DNA of 64,000 nt from Paenibacillus_S sp043945595 (GCF_043945595.1 NZ_JBIFNP010000001.1:806001-870000); one strand, 5' to 3'. Positions 46,839 through 57,428 are shown, counted from the stretch's first letter. The notes: a model not told the origin generated them from the letters alone. Numbers and translations are program-made.

Positions 46839-46922
46839 TTGGTTTCAGGAGGCCGTTTGTGCAGAACTCAGGAACTATTGGATCCTAGAAAAATGAAATG
46901 GATCAGCATTTTATGCAAGACC

Positions 46923-46974
46923 AGGCTCGTATGATCGGGTTGCAGCCGTTGCCCCATCGTACGAGCCTTTTTGA
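46923..46974 (+). terminator. Terminator after the chimeric gene
   Basis: AGGCTCGTA pairs with TACGAGCCT, with partial GAT/ATC extension, and is followed by TTTTTGAC. The remaining 240 bases to the next gene hold a sigma-E-like -10 (CATACAAT, 47155-47162) and nothing else clear. Confidence 0.75.
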
Positions 46975-47214
46975 CAGTTAAGCATTTGCGCCAGCAAATC
47001 GCCGTCATGGAAGAATGCCACCGGCAAAATCCGCTGCCGTCCGTCGTCGCCGACTAACTCCGTTCATCCCTCCTTCCCGGCGGCTGGCCCCCTCGAGGTT
47101 AAAAGGACAAGACAGCCGCCGTGAAGAGTTTCAAATTCGGTATGGGTTATAATCCATACAATTCTGGCGGAAGGCGCATATCATGTCATAGAAAACGATG
47201 AAGGAGGGAATTCC

Positions 47215-47310
47215 ATGAGCGGCGTTGGATGCGGATATACTTCGACGGGCATCATTCTGGTTCTTTATATCTTGTTGGTCATCATTCTTTCTGCTGGTTT
47301 CTTGATCTAA
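47215..47310 (+). CDS. YjcZ-family short sporulation membrane protein
   Basis: This is a 31-residue peptide. A Gly/Cys/Tyr N-terminus (MSGVGCGYTSTG) is followed by one TM helix (IILVLYILLVIILSAGFLI), the layout of YjcZ-type sporulation proteins. ATG 47215 has a strong AAGGAGGG site nine bases upstream. CATACAAT at 47155-47162 resembles the -10 of mother-cell sigma-E promoters, though the matching -35 is weak. A bidirectional terminator follows. The role in the family is unclear; it is associated with spore membranes or coats. Confidence 0.85.
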   Translation: MSGVGCGYTSTGIILVLYILLVIILSAGFLI

Positions 47311-47327
47311 TCGATGGAAATCAGAAA

Positions 47328-47367
47328 AAGGAGCAAGAGTCCATAACGGATTCTTGCTCCTTTTTTG
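47328..47367. terminator. Bidirectional terminator between the YjcZ-like gene and the methyltransferase
   Basis: AAGGAGCAAGA-GTCC pairs with GGA-TTCTTGCTCCTT, with AAAAAGG before it and TTTTTTGC after it. It serves both convergent genes. Confidence 0.85.
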
Positions 47368-47371
47368 CTTT

Positions 47372-48091
47372 TTATTTGGTTCCGCAAATTAATACGTATC
47401 CGATATATTCCCGGTACTGCTCCATGATTCGATTGTAGGCTGACGTTACTTCCCAAATATCGGGATCTGTAAAGGAGCCGGGGTCGATCAGCTGATGATC
47501 GTCGGGGTACTGAACTAGATCCTCGCTTATATCCGGAAACGGAAAAGGGCCGTCGAGCTGCTGCTTCTCGAATCCCGCCTTTTTCACGAGCGCCTCCCAA
47601 TTCGCCAGATCCCGAATTCGCTCTACCTGATAAAACCGGGTGATTTCCTCGTTCATATGCTCCGGCATGGCTTTGAGCTGAACCATTTCTCTGTCATACA
47701 GTCTGCCTCCGTCGCGCAAAGCTCTGCAGTATTCCGTAAACGCTTTGCACGTATCCGTAAAAATAGAGACCGATTCTACAAGAATTACGTCAAAGGAGCG
47801 GTCGGGAAAAGGAAGCGCGCAAGCGTCGCCTTCAATAAAATAGGCTGCAGCCCGTTCCTTCTCGGCGCGCAGCTTGGCCTTGGCAATCATCTCCGGCCGG
47901 ATGTCGAGCCCGGTTACCTCATGGCCCCGCGACGCCAAATAGCAGGCGGCTCGTCCCGGTACCGCAGCCTACTTCGAGAATCCGGGAGCCGGGGGAAGCG
48001 GGTACTGCTCCAGCTGCCTAAGGGTCGCGGCAAATCCGCCGGGATGGGCGTTACCGACACCCAATTTGGCGAGCATATCCAAATATTCCAT
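47372..48091 (-). pseudogene. SAM-dependent class I methyltransferase, two frameshifts
   Basis: This is a methyltransferase of about 239 residues with unknown acceptor. The start MEYLDMLAKLGVGNAHPGGFA (ATG at 48091 on the minus strand) is followed by motif I, GSRILEVGCGTG-R-AACYLASRG, then VTGLDIRPEMIAKAK, YFIEGDACALPFPDRSFDVILVE and a C-terminal helical part. The frame is broken in a C-run near 47990-47995 (one C missing) and again near 47950-47957 (one base too many); both lie within motif I, and correcting them gives a continuous family-like sequence. It is convergent with the YjcZ-like gene. Confidence 0.78.
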
Positions 48092-48366
48092 ACGTAATTA
48101 GTCCTTTCCCTGGGGGTTTATCTCATCATATGTAGAAAGGAGCGTTTTGCACCGCTATTCTGCAGGTCAAGCTTCCATTTTATCTAATGGCGGTGCCGGA
48201 TAGGAGGCGTCTTCCGAAAGGAATGGAGCGGCAGGCTGGCGCTTCATGCCTGATCTAAGCTCCGGCCGGCATGTCGCGAAATTGCATTGTCAACCCTCCG
48301 AGCGGGTGCGATAATAGGGTGCATGCTGACCATTTATTTATCCCAAGAGAGCGGAGACGATCATCG

Positions 48367-49516
48367 ATGACCTATTTCTTGCTGTTTTATATGGTATTTT
48401 ATATGGGGAATGCAGTATACGGCACGTATCTGCCGGTGTACTTTCAATCGATCGGCGCCTCAGCGACGCAGATCGGCACACTGCTGAGTCTGGGACCGCT
48501 CGTCGCCGTACTGGCCCAGCCCCTATGGGGCTCTGTCGGAGACCGCGCGAAGACGAAAAATACCGTCCTGGCCCTGCTCATCGCCGGCTGCTGCGTGATC
48601 ATTTTATTTTTTCCGCTGTCTACGGCGTTTGCTTATTTGCTGTTCATGGTATGCTTGTTTACTTTTTTTCAAACGTCTATTTCCGCGATCAGCGACGCGA
48701 TTACGCTGGAAGAGCTGGAAAAGCATAAGAAATGGTCGTTTGGAGCCGATCCGGCTTGGAGGGACGGTCGGCTACGCCATCATGTCGCTGGTGTTCGGCT
48801 TCATAGCCGATCACAATATCGGATATATGTTTCCTGTCTATGCCCTGATCATGTTTGGGGCGCTGCTGCTGCTGACCCGGTTCCCGCGTATTTCGGGCTA
48901 CCAGTCGGCGGGAAGTAAAATGCAAATTTGGGTGCTGTTCAAAAACCGCAAATTGATGACCTATATGGGGATCAGCCTGGTGCTGCAAATTACGCTGGGG
49001 TATTACTATACCTTCTTTCCGGTGTATTACCGGCAATTGGGCGGCGACAGCGTGCTGCTCGGCTGGTCGATGGTCATCTCCTCTTTGAGCGAGATTCCGT
49101 TTCTCCTGTTCGCCCAGCGGATCTTGAAGCGCATCCGGATTCCGCACATTCTTCTTATTTCCAGCGTGGCTGCATCGCTGCGGTGGTTCTCCTTTTATTT
49201 CACCGATAATCCGCTGTGGGTGCTTCCGGCTCAAGTGCTTCACGGGCTTATCTTTATCGTGCTGTCCGTGACGCTTGCGATGTTCATTAATCAAGAGGTG
49301 CCGAAGGAGCTTAAGGCGAGCGGCCAAACGTTCCACGCGCTGCTTAGTCTCGGCGTGGCGCGGATTATCGGCAGCTTTGCCGGAGGATTTGCGAGTGAAG
49401 CGTTCGGGATGCGCAGTGTATTTTTGTATAATGCGTGGATCGCACTGGCTTGCGTGCTGGTGCTTGTAATGGTTGCCGCCAGGGAGAAGCAATCGGAGGT
49501 CAGTCTTAGCTCCTGA
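48367..49516 (+). pseudogene. MFS transporter (MFS_1-like/HcaT-like), one frameshift
   Basis: This is a 12-TM carrier of about 383 residues. The N-terminal half (MTYFLLFYMVFYMGNAVYGTYLP, SIGASATQIGTLLSLGPLVAVLAQPLWG) resembles the PPP/nucleoside-symporter-like MFS_1 group, in which the substrate varies. The break is at 48736-48746 (TTTGGAGCCGATC). Removing one G gives WSFGPIRLGGTVGYAIMSLVFGF, a motif conserved in these carriers, and the frame then runs to 49516. ATG 48367 has GGAGA upstream; a longer reading from 48271 would add residues without a transport-like sequence. Confidence 0.82.
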
Positions 49517-49540
49517 CGGGGGCGCGGAGCGGATATTAGG

Positions 49541-49566
49541 GCGCAGGGGAAACCTGCGCTTTTTTG
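49541..49566 (+). terminator. Terminator after the MFS gene
   Basis: GCGCAGG pairs with CCTGCGC around a GGAAA loop and is followed by TTTTTT. Confidence 0.85.
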
Positions 49567-49688
49567 GCGCTGTCCGCCCAGGCTTCATAGTAAGCTGGCC
49601 TAGTGCAAGAAAGGTTCAATTTTTTTGATTTGAGCATGTATGGTGTAGATGCCCGGGGGCGCTTCCATTACAATAAGGGTATGAGAAA

Positions 49689-49702
49689 AGACAGCGCTTT
49701 CT
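49689..49702 (+). promoter_or_regulatory. cre-like site before the GH43 gene
   Basis: AGACAGCGCTTTCT keeps the CGCTTTC core of CcpA sites with about three mismatches to the consensus. It lies 48 bases before the GH43 start and closely resembles the site at 29372. Confidence 0.4.
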
Positions 49703-49749
49703 CGAAAGCATGCTTGCTGCAGATCAAACCTATAAAGGAGCTATGACCG

Positions 49750-51325
49750 ATGAGCTTTAATCGTCAAGAACGGCCGGTATGGTACGCCGACCTGGGCAAT
49801 GGACGTTTCCGCAATCCGATTCTGTATGCCGACTATTCCGATCCGGACGTGATCCGAGTGGGAGAAGATTTTTATATGACCGCCTCCAGCTTTACGAGCC
49901 TGCCGGGGCTGCCTGTCCTGCATTCAAAGGATCTGGTCAACTGGACGCTTCTGTCTCATGCAATTCAAGACGAGCTTCCGGGCGGCTACGATACGGTGCG
50001 TCATGGAGATGGGGTCTGGGCTCCAAGCATCCGCCATCATGACGGGAAGTTGTGGATTTACTTCAGCGCGCCGGATGAGGGCATTTATATGACGACGGCC
50101 GCCGATCCTGCACGAACCTTGGACACCGCTGCATCTGGTTAAGGCGGTAAAGGGCTGGATCGACCCCTGCCCGCTGTGGGATGATGACGGACAGGCCTAT
50201 CTGATTCACGCTTTCGCCAACAGCCGCTGCGGCATCAAGCATAAGCTGCAAATCTGCCGGATGAGCGCTGACGGCAAAGCCTTGCTGGACGACGGAAGCA
50301 TTGTTTACGACGGTACGTTAGACCATCCGACGCTGGAAGGGCCGAAGCTGTATAAGCGCAGCGGATACTATTATATTTTCGCTCCGGCGGGAGGCGTGCC
50401 GACGGGCTGGCAGACGATTTTCCGCTCCAGGCATATTATGGGGCCGTACGAGGATACAATCGTGCTGCACCAAGGGGACAGCGTAGTGAACGGGCCTCAC
50501 CAGGGAGGCTTCGTCGAGCTGGATTCGGGCGAATCCTGGTTTGTTCACTTCCAGGACCGTAGAGCCTACGGGCGGATCATCCACCTGCAGCCGATGCGCT
50601 GGGAGGAGGACTGGCCTGTAATGGGCGTAGACACGAACGGCGACGGCATCGGCGAGCCGGTGCTTGAGTACCGGAAGCCGGACGTCGGACGCGAGTGGCC
50701 GTTTACGGTGCCGGATACGAGCGACGAATTCGACGGACCGGCTATGGGTCTGCAGTGGCAGTGGCAGGCGAACCGGAAGCCGGAATGGGCTTCGCTTGCG
50801 GCGCGTCCGGGCCATCTGCGGCTTTTTGCGGGGACGGCTCTCTCGTTGTATGAAGCGCCGAACGTGCTGTGTCAGAAACTACCGGCGCCCGGCTTTACAG
50901 CCGGCACCAAGCTCGATTTTGTGCCGGGGCGGCCGGGAGAACGGGCGGGACTGACCGTGTTCGGACACCAATACCGGTATATTGCCATTGAGTCTGTGGC
51001 AGGCGGAACCCGGCTTGTCTTCGTGCACGGCACGGGCGGCAAGGAGAGCTCCGCGGAGGAGACGGCAGTCGCGCTGCCGCTGCCGGAAGGGACCCGTTCG
51101 GTTTATTTCCGCGTCCAGGTGGAGCTTGAGGCGCGGTGCACGTTCGAGTACAGTCTGGGTGGCGAGCGGTACGCTGCGGTAGGAGAGCCGTTCGCAGCCG
51201 TGCCGGGCGGCTGGGTCGGCGCCAAGCTGGGCTTGTTCTGCCTCCGGTTCGAGGAGCAGAGCGCTGCAGGCACGGTGCCGGCAGAAGGAGGCTATGCGGA
51301 CTTCGACTGGTTCCGTTTCGCTTAG
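49750..51325 (+). pseudogene. Glycoside hydrolase family 43 (xylosidase/arabinofuranosidase type), one frameshift
   Basis: This is a cytoplasmic exo-enzyme of about 525 residues without a signal peptide. The five-bladed propeller shows DYSDPDVIRVGEDFYMTASSF (catalytic base Asp), GVWAPSIRHHDGKLWIYF, WIDPCPLWDDDGQAYL (pKa-modulating Asp) and LEGPKLYKRSGYYYIFAPAGG (acid Glu). A C-terminal beta-sandwich (FDGPAMGLQWQWQANRKPEW, RFEEQSAAGTVPAEGGYADF) is typical of GH43 subfamilies that trim xylo-oligosaccharides. The frame slips at about 50105-50125 (GATCCTGCACGAACCTTGG); removing one base gives DPHEPWTPLHLVKAVKG. The AraC regulator at 51469 lies downstream, 143 bases away, and is likely its controller. 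Confidence 0.85.
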
Positions 51326-51468
51326 AAGGCAGGCTGTAAGCCTCGGGAGCATAGGGAGCCATGCGAGCCTGAAGCGGAGGCAGATGCGCGCGAATGTGAC
51401 GCGCTTGCTTAAATGGAAGAAAACAGAAAAAATCCGGAGGCGGATTTTGAAAGGAAGGGGGAACGGGG

Positions 51469-53782
51469 GTGCGCAATTATTTACTGCGGCTGCTCTGCTT
51501 CAGCCTCGTGCTTGGGACGATTCCAACCGTATTGATCGGCCTCGTTTCCTATTCCATTGCTACCCGGGATATCGAAGCGAAGGTGAACGAGGGCAATATG
51601 CAGCTGCTGCTGCAAACCCAGATGCGCGTGGAGCAGATGCTTCAGACGCTGGAAATGTCGGCCATGCAGCTGGCCAACTCGTCTGCGGTACAGTCGGTAA
51701 TGAACAGCGGCTTGACGAGCGGCGATTTCGCAAGGGTCAGGGAGCTGACGACAGAGCTGGCCCATCTGCGCGGGCCTGCGATCGTTAAACAGGCGTATCT
51801 GGTCAATTTTGGCCATAATTGGGCGATCAGCCTGGAATCCTTGAAGCAGCTGAGCGAGCTGGAGCAGCTGCCGGAGTTTACGGCTTATGCGGCGGAGCCC
51901 GCCAATATGTTTTGGCGTACGGATAAGGACGGAGGGCAGGCCGCCGGTCAGCAGCCGAACGATAAAGACCTTCAGAACAAGCCGGCCGATACGGTCAGCC
52001 TAGTTATGAAGCTGCCGATGCAGATGAAGACGAGCGAGCCCAAAGGGCTGCTGATCGTTCAGATTTCCGCTGCGGAGCTTCGGGAAGGCTTGGCGCCGGC
52101 CAGCCGGCTGGGCAGCAGCTTTGTGATCGGACCCGCAGGGGCATGTGTTTTTATCGGCAGCGCCGGATCGGGCGTCATATGCAGAGATCAGCAGACAGAT
52201 TTCTTCCCAGGAGCGGGAAGGCGGCAGGAAGCAGGGAATGCTTCGCTTTAAGCTCCAGGGAGCGGATGCTGCGGCTCTGTACCGCACTTCGAGTCATAAC
52301 GGCTGGACGTACGTATCGGTTGTATCCATCGAAGAGATGACCAAGGAAACGAAAAAGATTGCTCTCGCGACCGTCGCGGCATGTCTGCTCATTCTGCTTG
52401 TCGTCGCCGGCCTTGCATTCGTCGGCAGCCGCCGGATGTATTCGCCGATCGGCAGGCTGTTCGAGCTGACGCAAACCGTGGAGACGGAGACCTCACGGCA
52501 CGGTATCCGAAGAGACGAGCTGGAATATATTCAGGCGAGTCTCGAAACGCTGACTGTATCGAGTTCCCGGCTGCAGGAGCAGATGAAGGGTCAAACAGCG
52601 CAGCTAAAGGAGTTTTTTGTGCTGAAGCTGTTCTGCGGCCAAATGACGGACGGGGATTTTCTGTACCGTTCCCGGATGTACGGCTTTCCGGCGGGCTGGG
52701 GCCGCCTGTGCGTGCTGGCGGTACAGATCGACTCCTTGCAGGGGACCCGTTATGAGGAGCGAGACCGGGAGCTGCTGCTGTTTGCGGTAAACAATATCGT
52801 CGCCGAGCTGCTGCCGCCGGACCGGCGATTCAGTCCGATTGTGCTTCATACGTCCCAGGTTACACTGCTTGCTTTGGACACGGATGAAACGGAGCCTCTC
52901 AGAGCCCGCGTCTACCGGATGGCGGAGCTGGTCCAATCGAAGGTAGAGCAGGTTTTGCAGCTGAAGGTTAGTATCGGTATCAGCTCCGCGTTTGCGAAGC
53001 CGTCTGAAACGATCGGGGCGTATAACGAGAGCCTCGCGGCCCTTCGATGCCGAATGAGCCTGGGCTCGGACATCATTGTGCATTACGAGGATATCGAGCA
53101 GAACGGGGAAGCGGTCGTTTACACGCAGGTCAAAGCGCTTGAGGAGAGAGTCGTGCAGGCGCTCCGCGGGCTGAAAGCAGACCAGGCATCGGAGGCGCTG
53201 CGCAATTATTTGAACGCCGTGCTGGTCAAGGACAGCTTTGCATGCGAGCCTCCGCTTTTATTCATTCAGCTTATTTCGCGGATCGTGCAGCTGATGCAGG
53301 AGCAGGGGGCCTCGGCAGGGAAGGTGCTGGTCGGCGAAAGGGAGCTGGAGAAGTTTCTCAAGCTGCAGACCCGTGAGGAGATAGCGGCATGGTTCGAATC
53401 GCGGCTGTTCGGCCCGGTCGTCAATCTGCTGTCGGAGAAAGCTGATGCGCAGTATGGCAATATTGCAGAGCGGATGGTCCGTATGATCCATGAGCAGTAT
53501 GACCGCGGTATTACGCTGGAATCGTGCGCATCCGCCTTAAACTTTCACCCGGTTTACGTGAGCCGTGTATTCAAGAAAGAGATGGGGGTCACTTTCAGCG
53601 AATATTTGTCCGAATACCGGATGAATATGGGCAGGCTTATGCTGGAAACGACAACGCTCAAAATTTCCGAAATCGGGGAGAGACTGCAATACAAAAATAT
53701 TAGCGCCTTTATCCGCACGTTCCGCAAAACGTTCGGCCAAACGCCGGGCCAATACCGGGAACGTGACGGCGATTACTCGTAA
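51469..53782 (+). pseudogene. Large membrane-anchored AraC-family regulator, one frameshift
   Basis: This regulator of about 770 residues has TM1 at the N-terminus (LLRLLCFSLVLGTIPTVLIG), an extracellular sensor, TM2 (IALATVAACLLILLVVAGLAF) and a GGDEF-like degenerate linker. A C-terminal AraC domain follows (ITLESCASALNFHPVYVSRVF, LKISEIGERLQYKNISAFIRTF, GQTPGQYRERD). The break is in the G-run at 52135-52143 (GCAGGGGCATG); removing one G gives GPAGHVFLSAAPDRASYAEI and joins both parts. GTG at 51469, after GGAAGGGGGAACGGG, is the start. It probably responds to an extracellular xylan-derived signal and controls GH43 and related genes. Confidence 0.85.
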
Positions 53783-53823
53783 AATTAAAATGTGAATTTC
53801 TCCATCAAGTTGAAATTACCGGG

Positions 53824-53857
53824 AACCTGGGCGCTGGCCCAGGTTTATTCTTTTAAG
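53824..53857 (+). terminator. Terminator after the AraC regulator
   Basis: A perfect 9-bp stem (AACCTGGGC / GCCCAGGTT) with a GCTG loop is followed by TATTCTTTT. Confidence 0.8.
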
Positions 53858-54033
53858 TTGTGACAATCTATTATCAACTCGCCAGGGTATTCTAAAACGG
53901 TAATTTCTATAGTCCAAAGTCTGGAAAAATTAGAAGGAATGAATGAAAAGTATGTCGAATTACTAGTTTGATAGGTTCTAAGAACTATTTTATTACAGCA
54001 AAAGGCCTATGTGGCTATCAGGAGGAAAACAAC

Positions 54034-56436
54034 ATGTTTATAAACACGATTACGGCTATTGGTCAGGAAGTACAAAGATTGCTGGCTAAACAGCAAAGCT
54101 TATTAAGCGAGCTTTTACAGACGGAGCATGTGCTTAAGAACGATCAGGATGGAGTGGAGCGTTCACTCGACCGGAATCTGGCGACTCTTTGGCATCAGAC
54201 CTTAACGGATGAAGTATCCAAGGTTGAAGGACTCGAAATGACATTGGCAGTCGTAGGCACCATGAAGGCGGGCAAGTCAACAACGATTAACGCGATTATC
54301 GGACGTGAGGTGCTGCCGAACCGAAATAGACCTATGACTACGCTACCAACCGTGATTCGACATAAAAGGAGCCAAGAAACGCCACAGCTGCGTTTTCCTA
54401 AGCCCGGACCTTTTAATAAAGCTATTCTTGCAATTAAGAACGCATTGCTTGCTATGAGTAACGAAGAGAGGATGGCCCTGCCGATTAGTGCGTCTGAGGA
54501 CGGCCAACAGCTTATTGAGGGGATACTATCGGGAAAAATTAGTGAATTAAATGAAAATTACTCGGGTAACGAAGGTATTTTTAATTTTCTGAAGTCGCTT
54601 AACGACATTTCAAGAATGTGTGAACTTAAAAATTTGAATCTTCCATCGCCCTTGATCGAATACAGTTCTATGAATGAGTTTCCTGTGATTGAGGTAGAGT
54701 TTTATCACCTTAAAGGTAAAGAGCAGCAAATCAAAGGCAGTCTGGCACTGATTGATACGCCTGAACCAAACGAGGCCGGACAAGCTCATTTACGGGGAAT
54801 ATTAGAAGAACAGCTGCAAAAGGCTTCTGCTGTCCTGGCTGTTTTGGACTACACACAGCTGAATTCCGAAGCGGATGCCGAGGTCAGAGCATCTATCGAG
54901 CAGGTGTCCCGACATTCTGGAGACAGATTGTTCGTTCTCGTTAACAAGTTTGATCAGAAAGACCGCAATTCCATGGGGGAAGCCGATGTCAGACGGTTTG
55001 TAAGCAAGGAACTATTCGAGAACGATCTTCCGCAGGAACGGGTCTTTCCCGTATCAAGCCAATATGGATACCTGGCCAACTACGCCTTGAATGAGCTGGC
55101 AATCCATGGAACGTTGCCTTCCGCTGATGAAGCTGAGTGGGTGGAGGATTTCGGACAAAGAGCTTTGGGACTGGATTGGGAAGAAGAACTTGGAGATGCG
55201 GCTCGTGTAAAGCAAAGTGCGGAACGCCTATGGAAAAAAAGCATGTTTATTGAGCCATTGGACCAAGTAATTGGTAAGGCATATAGTGAGGCGGCACTCA
55301 TTGCTTTAAAATCGGCGGTTGAGAAAATGAACTATTACGATCTGCAGATTGTTCAATATTTAAAAATGAGAACAGGCAGTGTGCATATTGATATCAACGA
55401 GTTAAAGCAATTTATCAAGGATTTGGAAGAAAACATCATTAGTATCGAGCAGGCGCAGCAAAGCACGAATAAGATTTCGGAAAATGCCCTGAAGAAGCTG
55501 TCCGCCGAAACAAACGATATTTTCTTGCAAGGAAATAAGGCGCTCAAACAATTAATCGAAAATCTATTTATACACGGCAAACGCTTAGAGGCGCAGCAGG
55601 CTAAAAAAGAAGAAGAAAGAAAAAGAAGCATGACTAAATGGATAACCTCCATACTGAACCCTAACTATAAGACCTATACCTACATAGAAATCGATCAAAG
55701 CGGTAAGAACAAATTTTCGAACAAAAGTGATGCGCACGCCTTTTTAGAAAAGATTCATGCGGCAGTTCAAAGTGATACGGGCCGTATTTCCGAAGAAATT
55801 CAAGCCCTTGCCAATAAATCGGTTCAAGAGATGGAGTCACAGCTTCAACAGCGGATTCACCAGGAGGTGAGCCCAGTCCTTGAACACGCGGCGCAAGCGC
55901 TGAATAATGCGTTCGATCTTAAAATTTCCTTTCAACAGCATGCTATTAAAGAAATAAAGGTAAACTTTGATCACATCACCAGGGATTCAATCGAGGAAAC
56001 AAGTGTTGAAAAAACAAAGACCCGGTATGAACGGCGCTGGTATACGCTTTGGTTGAAGGAGCATGCCGTACAATATACTGTACATGAGGATGAATACCAT
56101 GTAGATACCAAGCGAATAGGTAAAGAAGTGGTGGCCGATCTGGAGAAAGCACAGCAAAAGCTGCAAAAAGATTTGGAGCAGTATATTTCCAAAGAATTGG
56201 CTGTTAATTTGGCATTATATTTTAATGAACTGAAGCAGTACCTGGACAAATACAGAGGTAATCTGTTGGACGGGTTAAAAGATAAGCAAGAAAATGAGGA
56301 AACCTTGGGAAAGTTGCTATCAGCTATGGAGTGGCTTCTCTCGATAGCTGAGCTTCATCAACAAGATCTGGTTCCCCTTCTGGATGAAGTTAGATCAGGA
56401 GCCGTTTTAAAGAAAGAAGAGGTTAGCCTAACATGA
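54034..56436 (+). CDS. Dynamin-like GTPase (CrfC/RdcA-like)
   Basis: This is an 800-residue large GTPase of the bacterial dynamin group. G1 is GTMKAGKST (75-83), a switch-I Thr lies in MTTLPT (about 101-106), G3 reads DTPEPNEAGQ (from Asp241) and G4 is NKFD (304-307). G3 normally reads DTPG; here the Gly is Glu, which may weaken hydrolysis. Long helical stalk regions follow, with Lys/Glu-rich coiled-coil stretches (about 425-560 and 620-790). The DTP-PNEAGQ-HL signature and the following partner gene match the RdcA(YjdA/CrfC)-RdcB(YjcZ) pair of E. coli. ATG 54034 has CAGGAGGA seven bases upstream, so the in-frame extension from 53968 is unlikely. Its stop overlaps the next start in ATGA. The operon is more AT-rich than its surroundings. 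Confidence 0.88.
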   Translation: MFINTITAIGQEVQRLLAKQQSLLSELLQTEHVLKNDQDGVERSLDRNLATLWHQTLTDEVSKVEGLEMTLAVVGTMKAGKSTTINAIIGREVLPNRNRPMTTLPTVIRHKRSQETPQLRFPKPGPFNKAILAIKNALLAMSNEERMALPISASEDGQQLIEGILSGKISELNENYSGNEGIFNFLKSLNDISRMCELKNLNLPSPLIEYSSMNEFPVIEVEFYHLKGKEQQIKGSLALIDTPEPNEAGQAHLRGILEEQLQKASAVLAVLDYTQLNSEADAEVRASIEQVSRHSGDRLFVLVNKFDQKDRNSMGEADVRRFVSKELFENDLPQERVFPVSSQYGYLANYALNELAIHGTLPSADEAEWVEDFGQRALGLDWEEELGDAARVKQSAERLWKKSMFIEPLDQVIGKAYSEAALIALKSAVEKMNYYDLQIVQYLKMRTGSVHIDINELKQFIKDLEENIISIEQAQQSTNKISENALKKLSAETNDIFLQGNKALKQLIENLFIHGKRLEAQQAKKEEERKRSMTKWITSILNPNYKTYTYIEIDQSGKNKFSNKSDAHAFLEKIHAAVQSDTGRISEEIQALANKSVQEMESQLQQRIHQEVSPVLEHAAQALNNAFDLKISFQQHAIKEIKVNFDHITRDSIEETSVEKTKTRYERRWYTLWLKEHAVQYTVHEDEYHVDTKRIGKEVVADLEKAQQKLQKDLEQYISKELAVNLALYFNELKQYLDKYRGNLLDGLKDKQENEETLGKLLSAMEWLLSIAELHQQDLVPLLDEVRSGAVLKKEEVSLT

Positions 56437-57428
56437 ACAAAGCTGGGTTTACGCAGGAATATCTAAGAGATGAGGAGCTTCGAAGCCTGCTGGAAAGCGT
56501 ACCGGTTCTTCAAGATAAAATGATTGTGGACTTGGTTAATGGGCTGGAAGTGGCGCAGGAGCATATCCGGCTCAGGGAAGGCGGCAGTCAGGATGTTTTC
56601 ACGAGAGCATGGGATGCTCTTACAGGCAGAACAGCCAGAAGACAGCAGAATATCGACCAGAATCTAACCAAAGGGCTGTATACAGCCTCAATTTGGCTGG
56701 AGAACCTGCAGGCCGGGCAAATTCAGACGGACCGCGCGTTAGCGTATGTTTCAGGAAAATTAGCGGAAACAAGAAACGGTGTGCATAAGCTAGTTCTCAA
56801 GCATTTGGAATTGAAACAAACGGTTAAAGACCTCGAGGAAAGATTACAAGAAATGGAACGGCAGTACCAGAAGCGTACCAGCGAGCTTCAAAAGGAACTT
56901 CAGTCTATCGGTTTGAGACAAAGTGCATTAATCCATATGAACAAAGAGTTCGATAAATGGGAAGGCGGGGGGTATAAGCAATTCGCGCCGCTGACTCAGA
57001 TGCTGCTTGTCATTGAAGCTTTGAACTGGGGCCCTTTTGGTATATATGATGCAGCCAACCCGGAATTCAGAGAGCAATTATATTATAAATGTGCGATTGT
57101 ATTGGAGAATAAAGCAGGAATCCCAGAGAAGTTAATGCCTACAGTGAATTGGATTTTACCGATGCTGCAGGAGAAGGAGACCCACAAGCAAATGTTTTCT
57201 TATTTGTTGCAGTCCGAATCTGAGCAAGGAACCCTGCAGTCCACGATCTTACGCAGTTTGGCTTGGAAGCAGGGGGATGCAGATGCTTCCGAATTTATTC
57301 AGACTGAATTAGACTGCACCGAGCAGGCTATTCCATTCGTATTTAGCAGCAGAAGACTAAGCGAGCGTTTACTGAAGGAGTCAAGAGGCCGATTGGAAAG
57401 GGAGGGTATGCATGTCTCAGGCTTTTAA
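56433..57428 (+). CDS. RdcB-like partner protein with coiled coil
   Basis: This is a 331-residue soluble protein with no TM helix. A predicted coiled coil lies at about 118-165 (LKQTVKDLEERLQEME, TSELQKELQSIG), followed by a globular part (GGGYKQFAPLTQMLLVIEALNWGPFGIYD, LYYKCAIVLENKAGIPEKLMP). I assign it to the RdcB/YjcZ-like family mainly because it directly follows a CrfC/RdcA-like dynamin and has the expected size and architecture; I cannot confirm family membership by alignment. In E. coli, RdcB bridges the GTPase to the diguanylate cyclase DgcE, but no GGDEF protein is encoded here. It overlaps the dynamin gene by 4 bases and the patatin gene by 17, so the three are translationally coupled. 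Confidence 0.68.
   Translation: MNKAGFTQEYLRDEELRSLLESVPVLQDKMIVDLVNGLEVAQEHIRLREGGSQDVFTRAWDALTGRTARRQQNIDQNLTKGLYTASIWLENLQAGQIQTDRALAYVSGKLAETRNGVHKLVLKHLELKQTVKDLEERLQEMERQYQKRTSELQKELQSIGLRQSALIHMNKEFDKWEGGGYKQFAPLTQMLLVIEALNWGPFGIYDAANPEFREQLYYKCAIVLENKAGIPEKLMPTVNWILPMLQEKETHKQMFSYLLQSESEQGTLQSTILRSLAWKQGDADASEFIQTELDCTEQAIPFVFSSRRLSERLLKESRGRLEREGMHVSGF

Noticed and set aside
56433..57428. Middle gene of the dynamin operon considered as a second dynamin half
   Set aside because: It has no P-loop or G motifs, and its coiled-coil plus globular layout is not that of a dynamin GTPase domain.
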